This document shows positions 1-7,651 of a DNA stretch of 15,290 nucleotides, piece after piece. Source of the stretch: Anaerolineae bacterium (GTDB lineage Bacteria > Chloroflexota > Anaerolineae > JAADDB01); the NCBI GenBank assembly GCA_015486895.1, contig WFQT01000415.1, positions 1-15,290 on the forward strand, given 5' to 3'. The position numbers were made by a program, and so were the translations under genes. The number at the start of each line of letters is the position of its first letter. Within the stretch, counting starts at the first letter, position 1. Under the pieces are notes generated by a model. That model had not been told where the DNA came from, ran no database searches, and saw nothing but the letters and a program-made list of their open reading frames with translations.

Positions 1-999
1 ATCCCGGGCCGCGAAATGGGGGCCGTGCACGCTAGCAGAAAGATCGTAAGCGCCGATTTCAGAAGGTTGGGCCGGGTTTGTCACATTCAAAATGCGCAAG
101 CCGCCGCCAGTATCACTGACATAAGCATACGGATAAACCACCGCAATGCCGCCGGCGGCCCCCCAGGGCGGATTGTATGACCCTATCTGGTGTATATTAG
201 TGGGATCGTTTACATCGAGAACCCGAAATCCGTCGCCACCGAAATTGGAAGTGTAAGCGTAATGGCCTGCCACTGCGATGTCTTTGATATCCGTGTGGTT
301 ATCAAAATATGAACCTTTTTCATTGGGAAAGGCGGGATTTGACACATCGTAAATCACCAGATTGCCGCCCGCCACATAGACGTCATTGCCGGCTATGGAC
401 ACGGCATTGGGATGATAACTGCTGTTATCCCAGCCAACTAAGGTAGGAGACACCGGGTTAGTCACGTCGATAATATCCAGGAGCCCCCGCTCCAAAAGAA
501 GCGTTCCCCCTGTGGCGAAAGTAACGTAAGCATAATTCCCCTTGACCGCTACATCCGTGGCAGCGTAGCCTGACGGCTCCTGATAAGAGCCTTGCCGAGT
601 CAAGATAACCTGATGATGGGCAACCTTGACCTCGTAACTGAAAACGTACAGTTTATCTCCGGCTGTGGCATAAACGTGGTCGTTTTGGATGGCGAGGGCG
701 CTTATGCTGTTGTACAAGGAACTCGTTTTCCCGACCAATGTTGGCTGTGCCGATCTGGATATGTCGACAACAACCACCCGCGACCCCACAGCCAGATAAG
801 CGTAATCACCTTGAACAATAATGTCTGAAAGTTCACCGCCGATCTGGCCGATCAGATCAATCCCTCCGGTCTGCTGCTGGACGGCCTCGGCATTCACCAG
901 TTCTGTGGATTCCTGATCCTGGGCTAAGGTGATGGACATGTTCAATAGCAACGCCAAGCTCATAAACAGAACGAATAAACCGAGATAGCGCGTTTTCAC
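1..999 (-). CDS. Secreted LVIVD-repeat beta-propeller protein, C-terminus cut by window edge
   Basis: The frame is open from a GTG at 999 to the first base of the window with no stop, giving 333 codons; the C-terminus lies outside. GTG is chosen because GGGAGG sits 8 nt upstream and it opens a typical signal peptide: KTR, a long hydrophobic run (about residues 5-27) and an Ala-Gln cleavage-like site. The mature part repeats a pattern of about 40-50 residues: 'YAYV' strand, then 'L.I.DVTNP..P..VG'. Examples are DIIDVTNPVSPTLVG, VIYDVSNPAFP, RVLDVNDPTN and RILNVTNPAQP. This is the LVIVD repeat signature, a family predicted to form beta-propellers on the cell surface; no enzymatic role is established. 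It is divergent from response regulator 1 and shows no evident link to the formate genes. Confident about the family, not about function. Confidence 0.85.
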   Translation of the reverse strand, partial: MKTRYLGLFVLFMSLALLLNMSITLAQDQESTELVNAEAVQQQTGGIDLIGQIGGELSDIIVQGDYAYLAVGSRVVVVDISRSAQPTLVGKTSSLYNSISALAIQNDHVYATAGDKLYVFSYEVKVAHHQVILTRQGSYQEPSGYAATDVAVKGNYAYVTFATGGTLLLERGLLDIIDVTNPVSPTLVGWDNSSYHPNAVSIAGNDVYVAGGNLVIYDVSNPAFPNEKGSYFDNHTDIKDIAVAGHYAYTSNFGGDGFRVLDVNDPTNIHQIGSYNPPWGAAGGIAVVYPYAYVSDTGGGLRILNVTNPAQPSEIGAYDLSASVHGPHFAARD

Positions 1000-1022
1000 T
1001 TATTTTCCCTCCCAATGAAGCG

Positions 1023-1107
1023 TTAGTACCTTATCGACGAAATGCTTGTACACCAGACGAAAATTTAACGCCAAGTCGCAGAGATCGCTAAGACGCAAAG
1101 AAAAAAT
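1023..1107 (-). repeat. Dispersed intergenic repeat, copy A
   Basis: Read on the minus strand, this segment aligns with 11061-11155 on the plus strand. Blocks that match exactly, in the same order, are TTTGCGTCTTA, GCGTTAAATTT, TACAAG, ATTTC and GATAAGGTACTAA, separated by short diverged stretches and small indels. The copy lies in the leader of the LVIVD gene. It has no coding potential that I can see. The family is not identified. Confidence 0.75.
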
Positions 1108-1324
1108 GATAGGAATCAACGAATCAGAGACATAGTTCTCGGTACCAGGATGTTTTCGCCCCTTATCTGATCCGTTTTGTATATGTGGAGGCCAAAAACA
1201 TCCAAATGAGTCTGTACCCTGGTATTGCTTACGCCATCTAGCTCATTTATCTATCCCATTATAGCACGCCAGATTTTACTTGCCAATGAGTTATGATCGG
1301 CCATTGCCAGACTCCGGAGCGAGG

Positions 1325-1337
1325 CCATCCAGATAGC
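1325..1337 (+). promoter_or_regulatory. Candidate regulator site upstream of response regulator 1
   Basis: CCATCCAGATAGC here matches CCATCCAGATGGC at 13429-13441 in front of cooF at 12 of 13 positions. It starts 57 bp upstream of the predicted -35. A CCAAGTCC at 1347-1354 also recurs at 13423-13430. That the sites bind a shared response regulator is inference only. Confidence 0.35.
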
Positions 1338-1381
1338 AAGCAGCATCCAAGTCCGCCGTTCAGCCCCTTGAACCTGGCTAG

Positions 1382-1410
1382 TTGCATTGCCCGTTCGGAA
1401 CGTGTAAAAT
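1382..1410 (+). promoter_or_regulatory. Sigma70-like promoter for the response regulator 1 / kinase 1 operon
   Basis: TTGCAT (1382-1387) and TAAAAT (1405-1410) are separated by exactly 17 bp. The -10 matches consensus at 5 of 6 positions, the -35 at only 3 of 6. The predicted transcript start near 1417 leaves a leader of about 44 nt before the GTG at 1461. This also argues against translation from the in-frame ATG at 1293, which lies upstream of the promoter. The rest of 1108-1381 shows no gene or RNA. Confidence 0.5.
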
Positions 1411-1460
1411 TTAAGTGCATCGTAGAAGCCTCGTTTTACCAGAAGATACGGAGTGAGAGC

Positions 1461-2096
1461 GTGAGGAAAGTACGCATAGTAATTATAGATGACCATAAAA
1501 TAGTAAGGCGAGGCCTTCGTTCCATACTCGAACAAGACGAAAGCTTCGAGGTCATGGGAGAAGCCTCTAACGGTTCTCAGGGGCTACTTTTGATTTCCCA
1601 ATTGAAACCAGACATAGCACTGATCGATATACGTTTGAACAGCATGAGCGGGATCGATCTGTGTAGAAGCACGTCCAAGCTAAGCCCGGACACCAAAGTC
1701 ATCATTTTGACCGCTTATCTTGATGGCAACCTCATCCATCAGGCCTTACAAGCAGGGGTCAAAGGGTATCTCCTGAAAGATGCAGAGCAGATGGACCTGA
1801 TCAACCGGATACATCGTGTTCTCAACGGAGAGCTCGTCTTCGATCCCAGGGTTACTACCTCTCTTGCTAAGTATGCCATTCGGCATCCCCCCCAGGAGAA
1901 CGATGTACTCCTTTCAGGAAGAGACGTGGAAATACTACGGCTCATAGCTCAGGGAATGACCAACGCCGAGATAGCAGATATCCTTCTCCTGAGCCCTGCC
2001 ACCGTGAAAGATTACGTTAGGAATATAACCAATAAACTCGGAGCGCGCAACCGCGTGGAAGCCGTCACCAAAGCTGTTCGCAGCGGGCTCATATAA
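1461..2096 (+). CDS. NarL/FixJ-family response regulator 1
   Basis: A 211-residue two-domain regulator. The receiver domain (about 1-120) has the acidic pair D10-D11, phosphoacceptor D56 in ALIDIRL, T84 in IILTAY and K106 in GYLLKD. A LuxR-type helix-turn-helix follows (about 147-210), with LSGRDVEILRLIAQGMTNAEIA and the recognition helix around TVKDYVRNI. The GTG start at 1461 is preferred: GGAG lies 7-8 nt upstream, the protein then begins right at the receiver fold, and the length equals that of its paralogue at 12767. The longer frame from an ATG at 1293 adds about 56 residues without recognisable content. It is the first gene of an operon with histidine kinase 1, 14 nt away, its likely phosphodonor. 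Targets are unknown; the neighbouring formate dehydrogenase operon is the obvious candidate. Confidence 0.9.
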   Translation: MRKVRIVIIDDHKIVRRGLRSILEQDESFEVMGEASNGSQGLLLISQLKPDIALIDIRLNSMSGIDLCRSTSKLSPDTKVIILTAYLDGNLIHQALQAGVKGYLLKDAEQMDLINRIHRVLNGELVFDPRVTTSLAKYAIRHPPQENDVLLSGRDVEILRLIAQGMTNAEIADILLLSPATVKDYVRNITNKLGARNRVEAVTKAVRSGLI

Positions 2097-2110
2097 TAAA
2101 GGAGAGGGGA

Positions 2111-3556
2111 ATGACCTTTCCAACAGAAAAGCCGGGATATGCCGAGAAAGTCCTGACGCTGAGATACCGCATAATGGAGCAACTGAAGAGTAGCCAGGTA
2201 CTTTCAGATACCTCCACGGAGAGTGCGGCTGCTTGTCTCAATCTGATCAACGATGTCGATGCGTTGAACGAATTGCTAGAGCAACTAAAGAAGCCCAAAG
2301 GCAAAATTGCTCCACTAAAGGCCATATCCTCTTGCCTGAGCCGGCAAAAGTACCGGATCTCCGCCTCAGGAAATAGGATAGCTTCCCTGACAACTTCGGA
2401 GGGGGTCCCACTTATAAATGATCCGTGCGTGCTAGAACGGAGGCTCGAACAAACACTTTTACTGATAAATGAGGGTTGTGTTCTGCTTACGCTTGCGGAC
2501 AGAGATGAAATTCTCAAGAGGGCAGCTCAGATAACCTGCAAATTACTTTCTTGTGATGAAGCAATGGCCGTGGTGGTGGAAGGAAAAGAACAAAACAATG
2601 TCGGAGCGTGTGGCTGTAAAGAACGCAATCTGGAGGTCATACTCCCTGAGACTCATGCTCCTTTCAGGCCCATCAATACCGGAGAGCCATTCATAGCGGA
2701 AGATATACGTTCTCTCCCAGAGGCCGAGCGCGTGCCCTTGGATCGGACTTCCATCCGGTCTCTGATCAGTGTCCCCCTGGTGTTTGCGGGGAGACCAAGT
2801 GGGGTGATCATAGCAGGTTACTATCACAGGAAAAAGGTAGATGCAGGGGACGTAGAGATGCTTCAGGCACTCTCGAAACAGGTATCTTTCACTTCCGGCA
2901 ATCTCGTTTTACAGGAACGAGTGCGCAAGTTGGATCTATTGCAAGAACGACGAAGAATCGCTCAAGACCTCCACGATACCGTCATACAGCTCCTTTTCGT
3001 CATTGGGATGGAGGCCGAAGAAATAGCTCGTCATTGGCCCGATGGCAGCAATGATAAAGAGAGCATCCTCAGGATTCGTAGAATCGCTTCGAGAGCAACG
3101 GAGGAAATGCGGTCAGCTATCTCTGCCCTATCTATGCGAGTGGACCATGGGAACACGCCTCTATCGGAGTTATTGCAGGGTCTGACAGAGGAAGTTGAAA
3201 GCATCTCGGATCTGCAGGTAACCCTCGTAGTACCTCCAGAATGGCCAAAAATTTTGCCCGAAGCATCGAGGGCAGCGTATCGGATAATCAGAGAAGCGTT
3301 GACGAACGTGCAGAAGCACGCCAACGCAACAGCAGCCATCGTGAGCATCGCTACAAGACCGGACAAGCTCATAATCTCTGTGCAAGACAATGGGGTAGGC
3401 TTCCCCAACAATGCGCACCTCATGGATGTGGAAGACACGCACTTCGGTTTCAGATCCATGCACCATCTCGCAGAGCAGGCCGGAGGGTACTTGGAAGCGT
3501 TGAATGGAGAGGATGGTGGAGCGGTGGTGAGGTTTGTACTTCCTTTAACTCAGTAA
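2111..3556 (+). CDS. Cytosolic GAF-domain sensor histidine kinase 1 (NarX/DegS-like kinase core)
   Basis: 481 residues without a signal peptide or membrane segment, so a soluble sensor. The N-terminal 110 residues are helical and unassigned. A GAF-like domain follows (about 115-270). A linker helix leads to a HisKA_3 dimerisation domain with QERRRIAQDLHDT; the phosphorylated residue should be H288. The HATPase domain shows the N-box N399 (EALTNVQKH), G-box D426-N-G-V-G-F and the final glycine-rich HFGFRSM..AEQAGG. The ATG follows AGGAG at good spacing. All eight cysteines (42, 75, 106, 123, 143, 148, 167, 169) are in the sensory half and none in the kinase core, suggesting a thiol or metal-linked signal. 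That is inference: the spacing is not that of the known NreB iron-sulphur motif. Partner: response regulator 1. Confidence 0.88.
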   Translation: MTFPTEKPGYAEKVLTLRYRIMEQLKSSQVLSDTSTESAAACLNLINDVDALNELLEQLKKPKGKIAPLKAISSCLSRQKYRISASGNRIASLTTSEGVPLINDPCVLERRLEQTLLLINEGCVLLTLADRDEILKRAAQITCKLLSCDEAMAVVVEGKEQNNVGACGCKERNLEVILPETHAPFRPINTGEPFIAEDIRSLPEAERVPLDRTSIRSLISVPLVFAGRPSGVIIAGYYHRKKVDAGDVEMLQALSKQVSFTSGNLVLQERVRKLDLLQERRRIAQDLHDTVIQLLFVIGMEAEEIARHWPDGSNDKESILRIRRIASRATEEMRSAISALSMRVDHGNTPLSELLQGLTEEVESISDLQVTLVVPPEWPKILPEASRAAYRIIREALTNVQKHANATAAIVSIATRPDKLIISVQDNGVGFPNNAHLMDVEDTHFGFRSMHHLAEQAGGYLEALNGEDGGAVVRFVLPLTQ

Positions 3557-3581
3557 CCACCAAGGGTACTTCACCAAGCTC

Positions 3582-3624
3582 GCCCGGAAGTAAGTTTACA
3601 CTTATTCAGGTAGCCGGGCTTTTT
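3582..3624 (+). terminator. Probable rho-independent terminator after kinase 1
   Basis: GCCCGG (3582-3587) pairs perfectly with CCGGGC (3614-3619), followed directly by TTTTT (3620-3624). The 26-nt loop can form a small inner TAAG/CTTA stem. The T-tract is downstream only on the plus strand, so it serves the regulator-kinase operon. It overlaps the last codons of the convergent fdhD. The long loop lowers confidence. Confidence 0.55.
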
Positions 3625-4501
3625 GGATAGGCTCTAAATCCTTCTCAATAAGAGAATCCACGTAGTCTTGAATGCGCCCCCAACCGGCGTAAACATGCAC
3701 TTTCTTTCCGCGGACGTAACCGATTAGGGTGATGTTCCATGCGCGAGCTAATTCAACCGCTAAAGAAGAAGGAGATTTGACGGTAGCCACTATGGGCACT
3801 CGCATGCGTGCCGCTTTGCCTATCATCTCTGTAGATACACGACCGGTGGTAAGCAAGATCTTGTCGTCCATCGGGATAGCACGTACAAGGCATTCTCCTG
3901 CAACCTTATCCAAAGTGTTATGGCGGCCGATATCAGTGGCAATTACCAGCAATTTCTGCCCGTCGCTCAGACCTGTAGTGTGAAATCCTCCTATACGACG
4001 GTAGTCTTCGGAGACGCTTTTCATCAGTTTGGTCATCAAGACAGATATCTGGCCTGCCGTTGTCCGGACCAAGGAGTGTACTGGTTCACGAGCAACAGCC
4101 AAGTCTACAAAAGTGATACCGCCCGCACAACCACTGGTCAGTGTGTGGTGTTGAGGGAGAAGCAAATTCCTATTTTTAAGTTCTACTCTGATCACTTCTT
4201 CCGGCGCCTGGCCGATTTGCAGATCTAACACATCTTCAAGGTTGTTAATAAGCCCTTCGTTGTAAAGAAATCCTAAAACGAAATACTCTAATTTGGTAGG
4301 AGTGCAAATGACTGTTAGCCAATGTTCGCCGTTGACAATGAAGGGCCAGGCAGCCTCGGCCACTAACAACTTGGTGGCATACTCCAAGCCATTATTTGCG
4401 CATTTCAGATACGAGATTGGTTCACCATGTCCTACCGCAGGGGAGGTGGCTGATTCCAAATTGGATGGATCTAATGAGCAGTGTGCAACGCCCCCGGACA
4501 T
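3602..4501 (-). CDS. fdhD: FdhD, sulphurtransferase needed for formate dehydrogenase activity
   Basis: FdhD transfers sulphur from a cysteine desulphurase to the molybdenum/tungsten cofactor of formate dehydrogenase. The family pattern is clear: FIVNGEHWLTVICTPTKLEYFVLGFLYNEGLI near the N-terminus, TSGCAGG, GGFHTTGL, ATDIGRHNTLDK, TTGRVSTEMIGKAARMRVPIV and a LIGYVRGKKVHVYAG C-terminus. In E. coli FdhD the loop is C-G-V-C; here only the first cysteine (C125 from the chosen start) is present and the second position is glycine, as I recall is common in non-enterobacterial members. The start is placed at the ATG at 4501 because GGAGGAGG lies just before it; an in-frame ATG at 4513 would add four residues but has no evident ribosome site. 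It follows fdhE by 18 nt in one operon. Confidence 0.95.
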   Translation of the reverse strand: MSGGVAHCSLDPSNLESATSPAVGHGEPISYLKCANNGLEYATKLLVAEAAWPFIVNGEHWLTVICTPTKLEYFVLGFLYNEGLINNLEDVLDLQIGQAPEEVIRVELKNRNLLLPQHHTLTSGCAGGITFVDLAVAREPVHSLVRTTAGQISVLMTKLMKSVSEDYRRIGGFHTTGLSDGQKLLVIATDIGRHNTLDKVAGECLVRAIPMDDKILLTTGRVSTEMIGKAARMRVPIVATVKSPSSLAVELARAWNITLIGYVRGKKVHVYAGWGRIQDYVDSLIEKDLEPIQKARLPE

Positions 4502-4502
4502 G

Positions 4503-4510
4503 TCCTCCTC
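4503..4510 (-). promoter_or_regulatory. Ribosome binding site that decides the fdhD start
   Basis: On the minus strand GGAGGAGG precedes the ATG at 4501; the first GGAGG leaves 5 nt of spacing. The alternative upstream ATG at 4513 would place this sequence inside the coding region, with no strong purine tract in front of it. Confidence 0.6.
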
Positions 4511-4519
4511 CATTTATGT

Positions 4520-5344
4520 TCACTGGAACCCCTGTTCCTCGGCCATTACATCAAGGTGGAACGTGATTACATCCTCGACCAGCAAGTCGGCTCTATGCCC
4601 CAATATACGCTCGTCCACCGTTTTGATGTAACGGTGGCACTTGTCGCAACAGTAAACACGGTGTGCCTCATCATCGTTCACAGTAAAATAGCGGAGCCGA
4701 GGTTCGCCGTCACTCTCACAGAACGGACAGCGTAACCGATCAAAGGGCCACTCTGTATAGCACAAGGGACAGAAAAGGATGCGCTTGCCGTTCTTTTGGG
4801 TCAGTCGGGCCATTTCGGGTTCAGAGCCACATATCGGGCAGATACCACGCCGCCAGGAAGACTCTTTTACCCATTCTAAGTAAGGCTCAGCTTGCTTTTG
4901 AAAGAACGGAGATAATACCGTGTGCAACAGGAAGGCCACTACGTGGGATTTTGCCGGCGTGACTTCAGCCATTCGCTGGATAGAAGTATTGCTGCCTTTT
5001 ATCAAATCATCGACTGTTGACTCGACATTTGATGGCATCATAAAGCTTGATCCTAGTAAGCACTCTAGTGCCACCGCAGTTTCGTTCGGTGGGATAACAG
5101 TGCGTAGATCTTTCATTCCCTTCAAGAATAGCTCTGGCGAAATGGACAAAGTCTCTCCAGCGAACAAGGGTATTCCGGCGCGCCATTTTTCCTGAGCCGT
5201 ATCCGGCGTTATGCGTAGACCGGCTTCCACCTTGCCTGCCAAGCTTTCTTGGAAACTAATGATGCGGTGCAGGAATGCGAGAGATTCTTTGTCTTGCGAT
5301 ATATCCTGTGTGAGTTGTTGGATTTCGACGTTTGTTGAATTCAA
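4520..5344 (-). CDS. fdhE: FdhE, formate dehydrogenase accessory protein with rubredoxin-like cysteine motifs
   Basis: 274 residues. The N-terminal half is helical. The C-terminal half has four CxxC pairs in the FdhE arrangement: CPIC, CPLC, CPFC and CDKC, between about residues 170 and 245, which bind metal in the E. coli protein. FdhE is a cytoplasmic factor needed for assembly of respiratory formate dehydrogenases and interacts with the catalytic subunit. The start codon is TTG at 5344, supported by GGAG 6 nt upstream and by the expected N-terminal length; no ATG is nearby. It is followed by fdhD, 18 nt downstream. A 343-bp gap separates it from the membrane subunit gene, so it may have its own promoter, although I see no convincing one. 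Confidence 0.93.
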   Translation of the reverse strand: MNSTNVEIQQLTQDISQDKESLAFLHRIISFQESLAGKVEAGLRITPDTAQEKWRAGIPLFAGETLSISPELFLKGMKDLRTVIPPNETAVALECLLGSSFMMPSNVESTVDDLIKGSNTSIQRMAEVTPAKSHVVAFLLHTVLSPFFQKQAEPYLEWVKESSWRRGICPICGSEPEMARLTQKNGKRILFCPLCYTEWPFDRLRCPFCESDGEPRLRYFTVNDDEAHRVYCCDKCHRYIKTVDERILGHRADLLVEDVITFHLDVMAEEQGFQ

Positions 5345-5687
5345 GGTTGTCTCCTACTACGGTTGGAACTGCCTTATTGAACCGCAAAATGGGTTCCCGC
5401 CAGACTCCAATTTGTAAGCTAGTACTAAGTCAAGTGTAGTCTGATGAAAATAGCCTCGAGCGGAGCAGTAGGACGGCCTGCGCCAACCTCTATGCTGTTT
5501 CACTCAGATCACGGTTGACTGAGTACTAGTTAACAGCAGAACCATGGTTGGAAGGGAGAGGTTCTGTTCCGAAAATAGCCAAGAAAGGCACAGAAAAACA
5601 TGGAAAGCATTTTCATTGTTATGTGGCGAGCTACCGCTCATGGCGACCATTCTCAAAACCTCTCCCTCTCCAAGTGTTGTTGCCTCT
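5345..5687. other. 343-bp non-coding gap between the membrane subunit gene and fdhE
   Basis: No plausible gene in either strand. It contains short inverted repeats: CTAGTACT (5419-5426) with AGTACTAG (5522-5529), ACTCAG (5502-5507) with CTGAGT (5519-5524), and CAGAACC (5537-5543) with GGTTCTG (5560-5566). None is followed by a T-tract, so none is a clear terminator. On the minus strand TTGACT occurs about 85-90 nt before fdhE, but no good -10 is placed 16-18 bp from it. Confidence 0.5.
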
Positions 5688-6827
5688 CTAACCTGCCTCT
5701 GGCTGCTTTTTGATGGATTGGATGGCTGGCAAGTAACGAGTGGCGAGGATGTAGGCCAAGATACCGCTGGAAACTATGGCAATTGAGATAGCGAATTCCA
5801 TAGGGTGGGGGAAGTAGGTTGTGCCCAGGCGCGGTGCCAGTGCAAACCAACTAACATCAAAGCGGTTAAGCACAAGACCCAAGATCACCAGTAGAGCACT
5901 CCAAAAGGTCGCCGTCCTGCTTTGCCGTACAGAGGGCAGAGCGAAAAGAATCAAGGGCACGATCGCTCCGCCGACGAATTCCAGCAAGAAGAGCACACTG
6001 TATATTCCACTGGTAAAGATCAATCCCAACTTGCCTCCCACCAACAGATCGCCTATCTTGACGACCACGTAAAGCCCTAAGACATACGGGATCGCGCTGC
6101 CCAACCCGGCCAAAATACCCTGGTCTACGTGATGGCCAAGTCCCTTGTCGCTTAGCGACATTTCAAAGATGACCACGGCTAAGCCCACGGCCACCGCCGA
6201 CAGGAAGAACTGGACTGGTAAAATTGGCGTAAACCACAGCGGATGAAGGCTTTCCGGAAACATCAGCAATATTGAGCCCAGCGATGACTGGTGCAGTGTG
6301 GAAAGAACGATGCCGGCTATGACCAATGGGATCTGAATTGCACGAATCACGCTTAGGGGTGTCTTCATGTTGAATCGCTCAAAGACGTTAGGGCTGAACT
6401 CCAAAGCCAGAACCGCAGTGTACAAGAACACGCACCAACCTACCTCAAAGAGAGGAGAGTGTGGATTCCAGTAGATAACGGGGTGCCAGATACGCCAAGG
6501 TTGGCCCAGGTCTACCAGCAACGCTACTATGACCATCAGGTAGCCCAAGAAAGCGGTTAGTACAGCCGATCGTACGATAGGATAGTATCTCTTCATGTTG
6601 AAGATGTATACCGTTCCCGTCAGTACAAAGCCGCCGGCTGCCAGGGCTACGCCGCAGTAAAGGTCAAAACTGATCCACAAACCCCAGGGGCGGCCGTCAC
6701 TCAGGTTGGTGGCAGCTCCTAGCCCGTGGATATAGCGAAAAATCGCTACGGCCAGGCCTATGGCTATCAATATCCCCAGTATTACGGTCGTAACAACGGG
6801 CAAAGGACGCTTTTCAGATTCCATCAC
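5688..6827 (-). CDS. NrfD/HybB-family integral membrane subunit of the formate dehydrogenase complex
   Basis: 379 residues with about ten hydrophobic segments (near 11-36, 49-76, 87-109, 128-144, 163-190, 199-223, 239-263, 270-298, 308-329 and 342-368). WGLWISFDLYCGVALAAGG near the N-terminus and the LVDLGQPWR...WNPHSPLFEVGW region are typical of NrfD/PsrC/HybB proteins, which pass electrons between a periplasmic Fe-S subunit and membrane quinones without heme. HybB of E. coli is of similar length (about 390). It starts right after the Fe-S subunit stop: AAGGAGGG overlaps the end of that gene and can serve GTG 6827 or ATG 6824; I cannot separate the two. It replaces the cytochrome b subunit (FdnI) expected beside an FdnG-type enzyme. 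Which quinone and which direction of electron flow are unknown. Confidence 0.88.
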   Translation of the reverse strand: MMESEKRPLPVVTTVILGILIAIGLAVAIFRYIHGLGAATNLSDGRPWGLWISFDLYCGVALAAGGFVLTGTVYIFNMKRYYPIVRSAVLTAFLGYLMVIVALLVDLGQPWRIWHPVIYWNPHSPLFEVGWCVFLYTAVLALEFSPNVFERFNMKTPLSVIRAIQIPLVIAGIVLSTLHQSSLGSILLMFPESLHPLWFTPILPVQFFLSAVAVGLAVVIFEMSLSDKGLGHHVDQGILAGLGSAIPYVLGLYVVVKIGDLLVGGKLGLIFTSGIYSVLFLLEFVGGAIVPLILFALPSVRQSRTATFWSALLVILGLVLNRFDVSWFALAPRLGTTYFPHPMEFAISIAIVSSGILAYILATRYLPAIQSIKKQPEAG

Positions 6828-6828
6828 G

Positions 6829-7641
6829 CTAACCCTCCTTCTCTGTTGGTTCAGTTACACCGTCTGTTTCCTGGCTCATCATTTTATCTCGGCGTTTGAT
6901 GATCCAGTAAACGCCGCCCATGAGGACAGTCACCACGCCGATAGTAGGCGGAACAGCATTCATAGCAATATGGGCATAGCGTGGGAGAGGCTCTGGTCCA
7001 TAGGTCGGGAAGCCCAACTTGTTGAATGGGACAGAAGAAAGATACATCACAGAAGTGCCTCCGACTTCTTTTTCACCGTAGATGTGATTCACGTATTTGT
7101 CGGGGCGTTCCTTCATGCGAGCGTGAGCTGTTTGTAATAGATCATTCCGCTCGCCAAATTCAATGGCACCTGTAGGGCAAGTCTTAGCGCAAGCGGGTTC
7201 TTCTCCCTGATCCAATCGATCTTCACAGAACGTGCACTTCTGGATGTAAGGAACTGGTTTCTCCCACTGAAAGGCGGGAATCCCAAAAGGACAAGCCATC
7301 TCGCAATACCGGCAACCAATGCACTTGTGGGCATTGTAGACCACCGCTCCATCAGGCCGCTTGTGCAAAGCTCCTACAATGCACGCACTGGCACAACTTG
7401 GTTCCAAGCAGTGCCTGCATCCATCTTTGGCAAAAACCCACGTCACCCTACTTCCATCTGCAATCTCATGGAACGTGATATAGGTCCAAGTTTTATCTGA
7501 AAGCTTGGGAGGGTTCTCATAACTTCCACGATTATGGGTTTTCTCCGCTGGCAATTCGTTCCATTGCTTGCAGGCAATCTGGCAACCCCGGCAACCGATG
7601 CACTTGGTCAAATCTATTAACATTCCAACGCTCATTTTCAT
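6829..7641 (-). CDS. fdnH: Four-cluster ferredoxin-type Fe-S subunit of the formate dehydrogenase, C-terminally anchored
   Basis: 270 residues. Four cysteine groups, each in the pattern of a [4Fe-4S] site: CIGCRGCQIAC (from C14), CRHCLEPSCASAC, CIGCRYCEMACPFG and CTFCEDR...PACAKTC. This is the FdnH/HybA/DmsB layout. A single hydrophobic stretch near the C-terminus (about AVPPTIGVVTVLMGGVYWII), followed by KRRDK, would anchor it as in FdnH. There is no Tat signal of its own, so export would be by hitch-hiking with the catalytic subunit. The ATG at 7641 is preferred because AAAGG lies 5 nt upstream; an earlier in-frame ATG at 7668 would overlap the catalytic gene by 17 nt. It wires the molybdopterin subunit to the HybB-like membrane subunit. 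The symbol follows the closest E. coli analogue; HybA-like would also be defensible. Confidence 0.88.
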   Translation of the reverse strand: MKMSVGMLIDLTKCIGCRGCQIACKQWNELPAEKTHNRGSYENPPKLSDKTWTYITFHEIADGSRVTWVFAKDGCRHCLEPSCASACIVGALHKRPDGAVVYNAHKCIGCRYCEMACPFGIPAFQWEKPVPYIQKCTFCEDRLDQGEEPACAKTCPTGAIEFGERNDLLQTAHARMKERPDKYVNHIYGEKEVGGTSVMYLSSVPFNKLGFPTYGPEPLPRYAHIAMNAVPPTIGVVTVLMGGVYWIIKRRDKMMSQETDGVTEPTEKEG

Positions 7642-7651
7642 CACCGCCTTT

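Noticed and set aside
592..828. A 78-codon plus-strand frame
   Set aside because: Shadow of the LVIVD protein on the opposite strand, in the mirrored codon phase, with no motif of its own.
1293..1460. N-terminal extension of response regulator 1 from ATG 1293
   Set aside because: It lies upstream of and across the predicted promoter, has no ribosome site, and would add residues absent from the equal-length paralogue.
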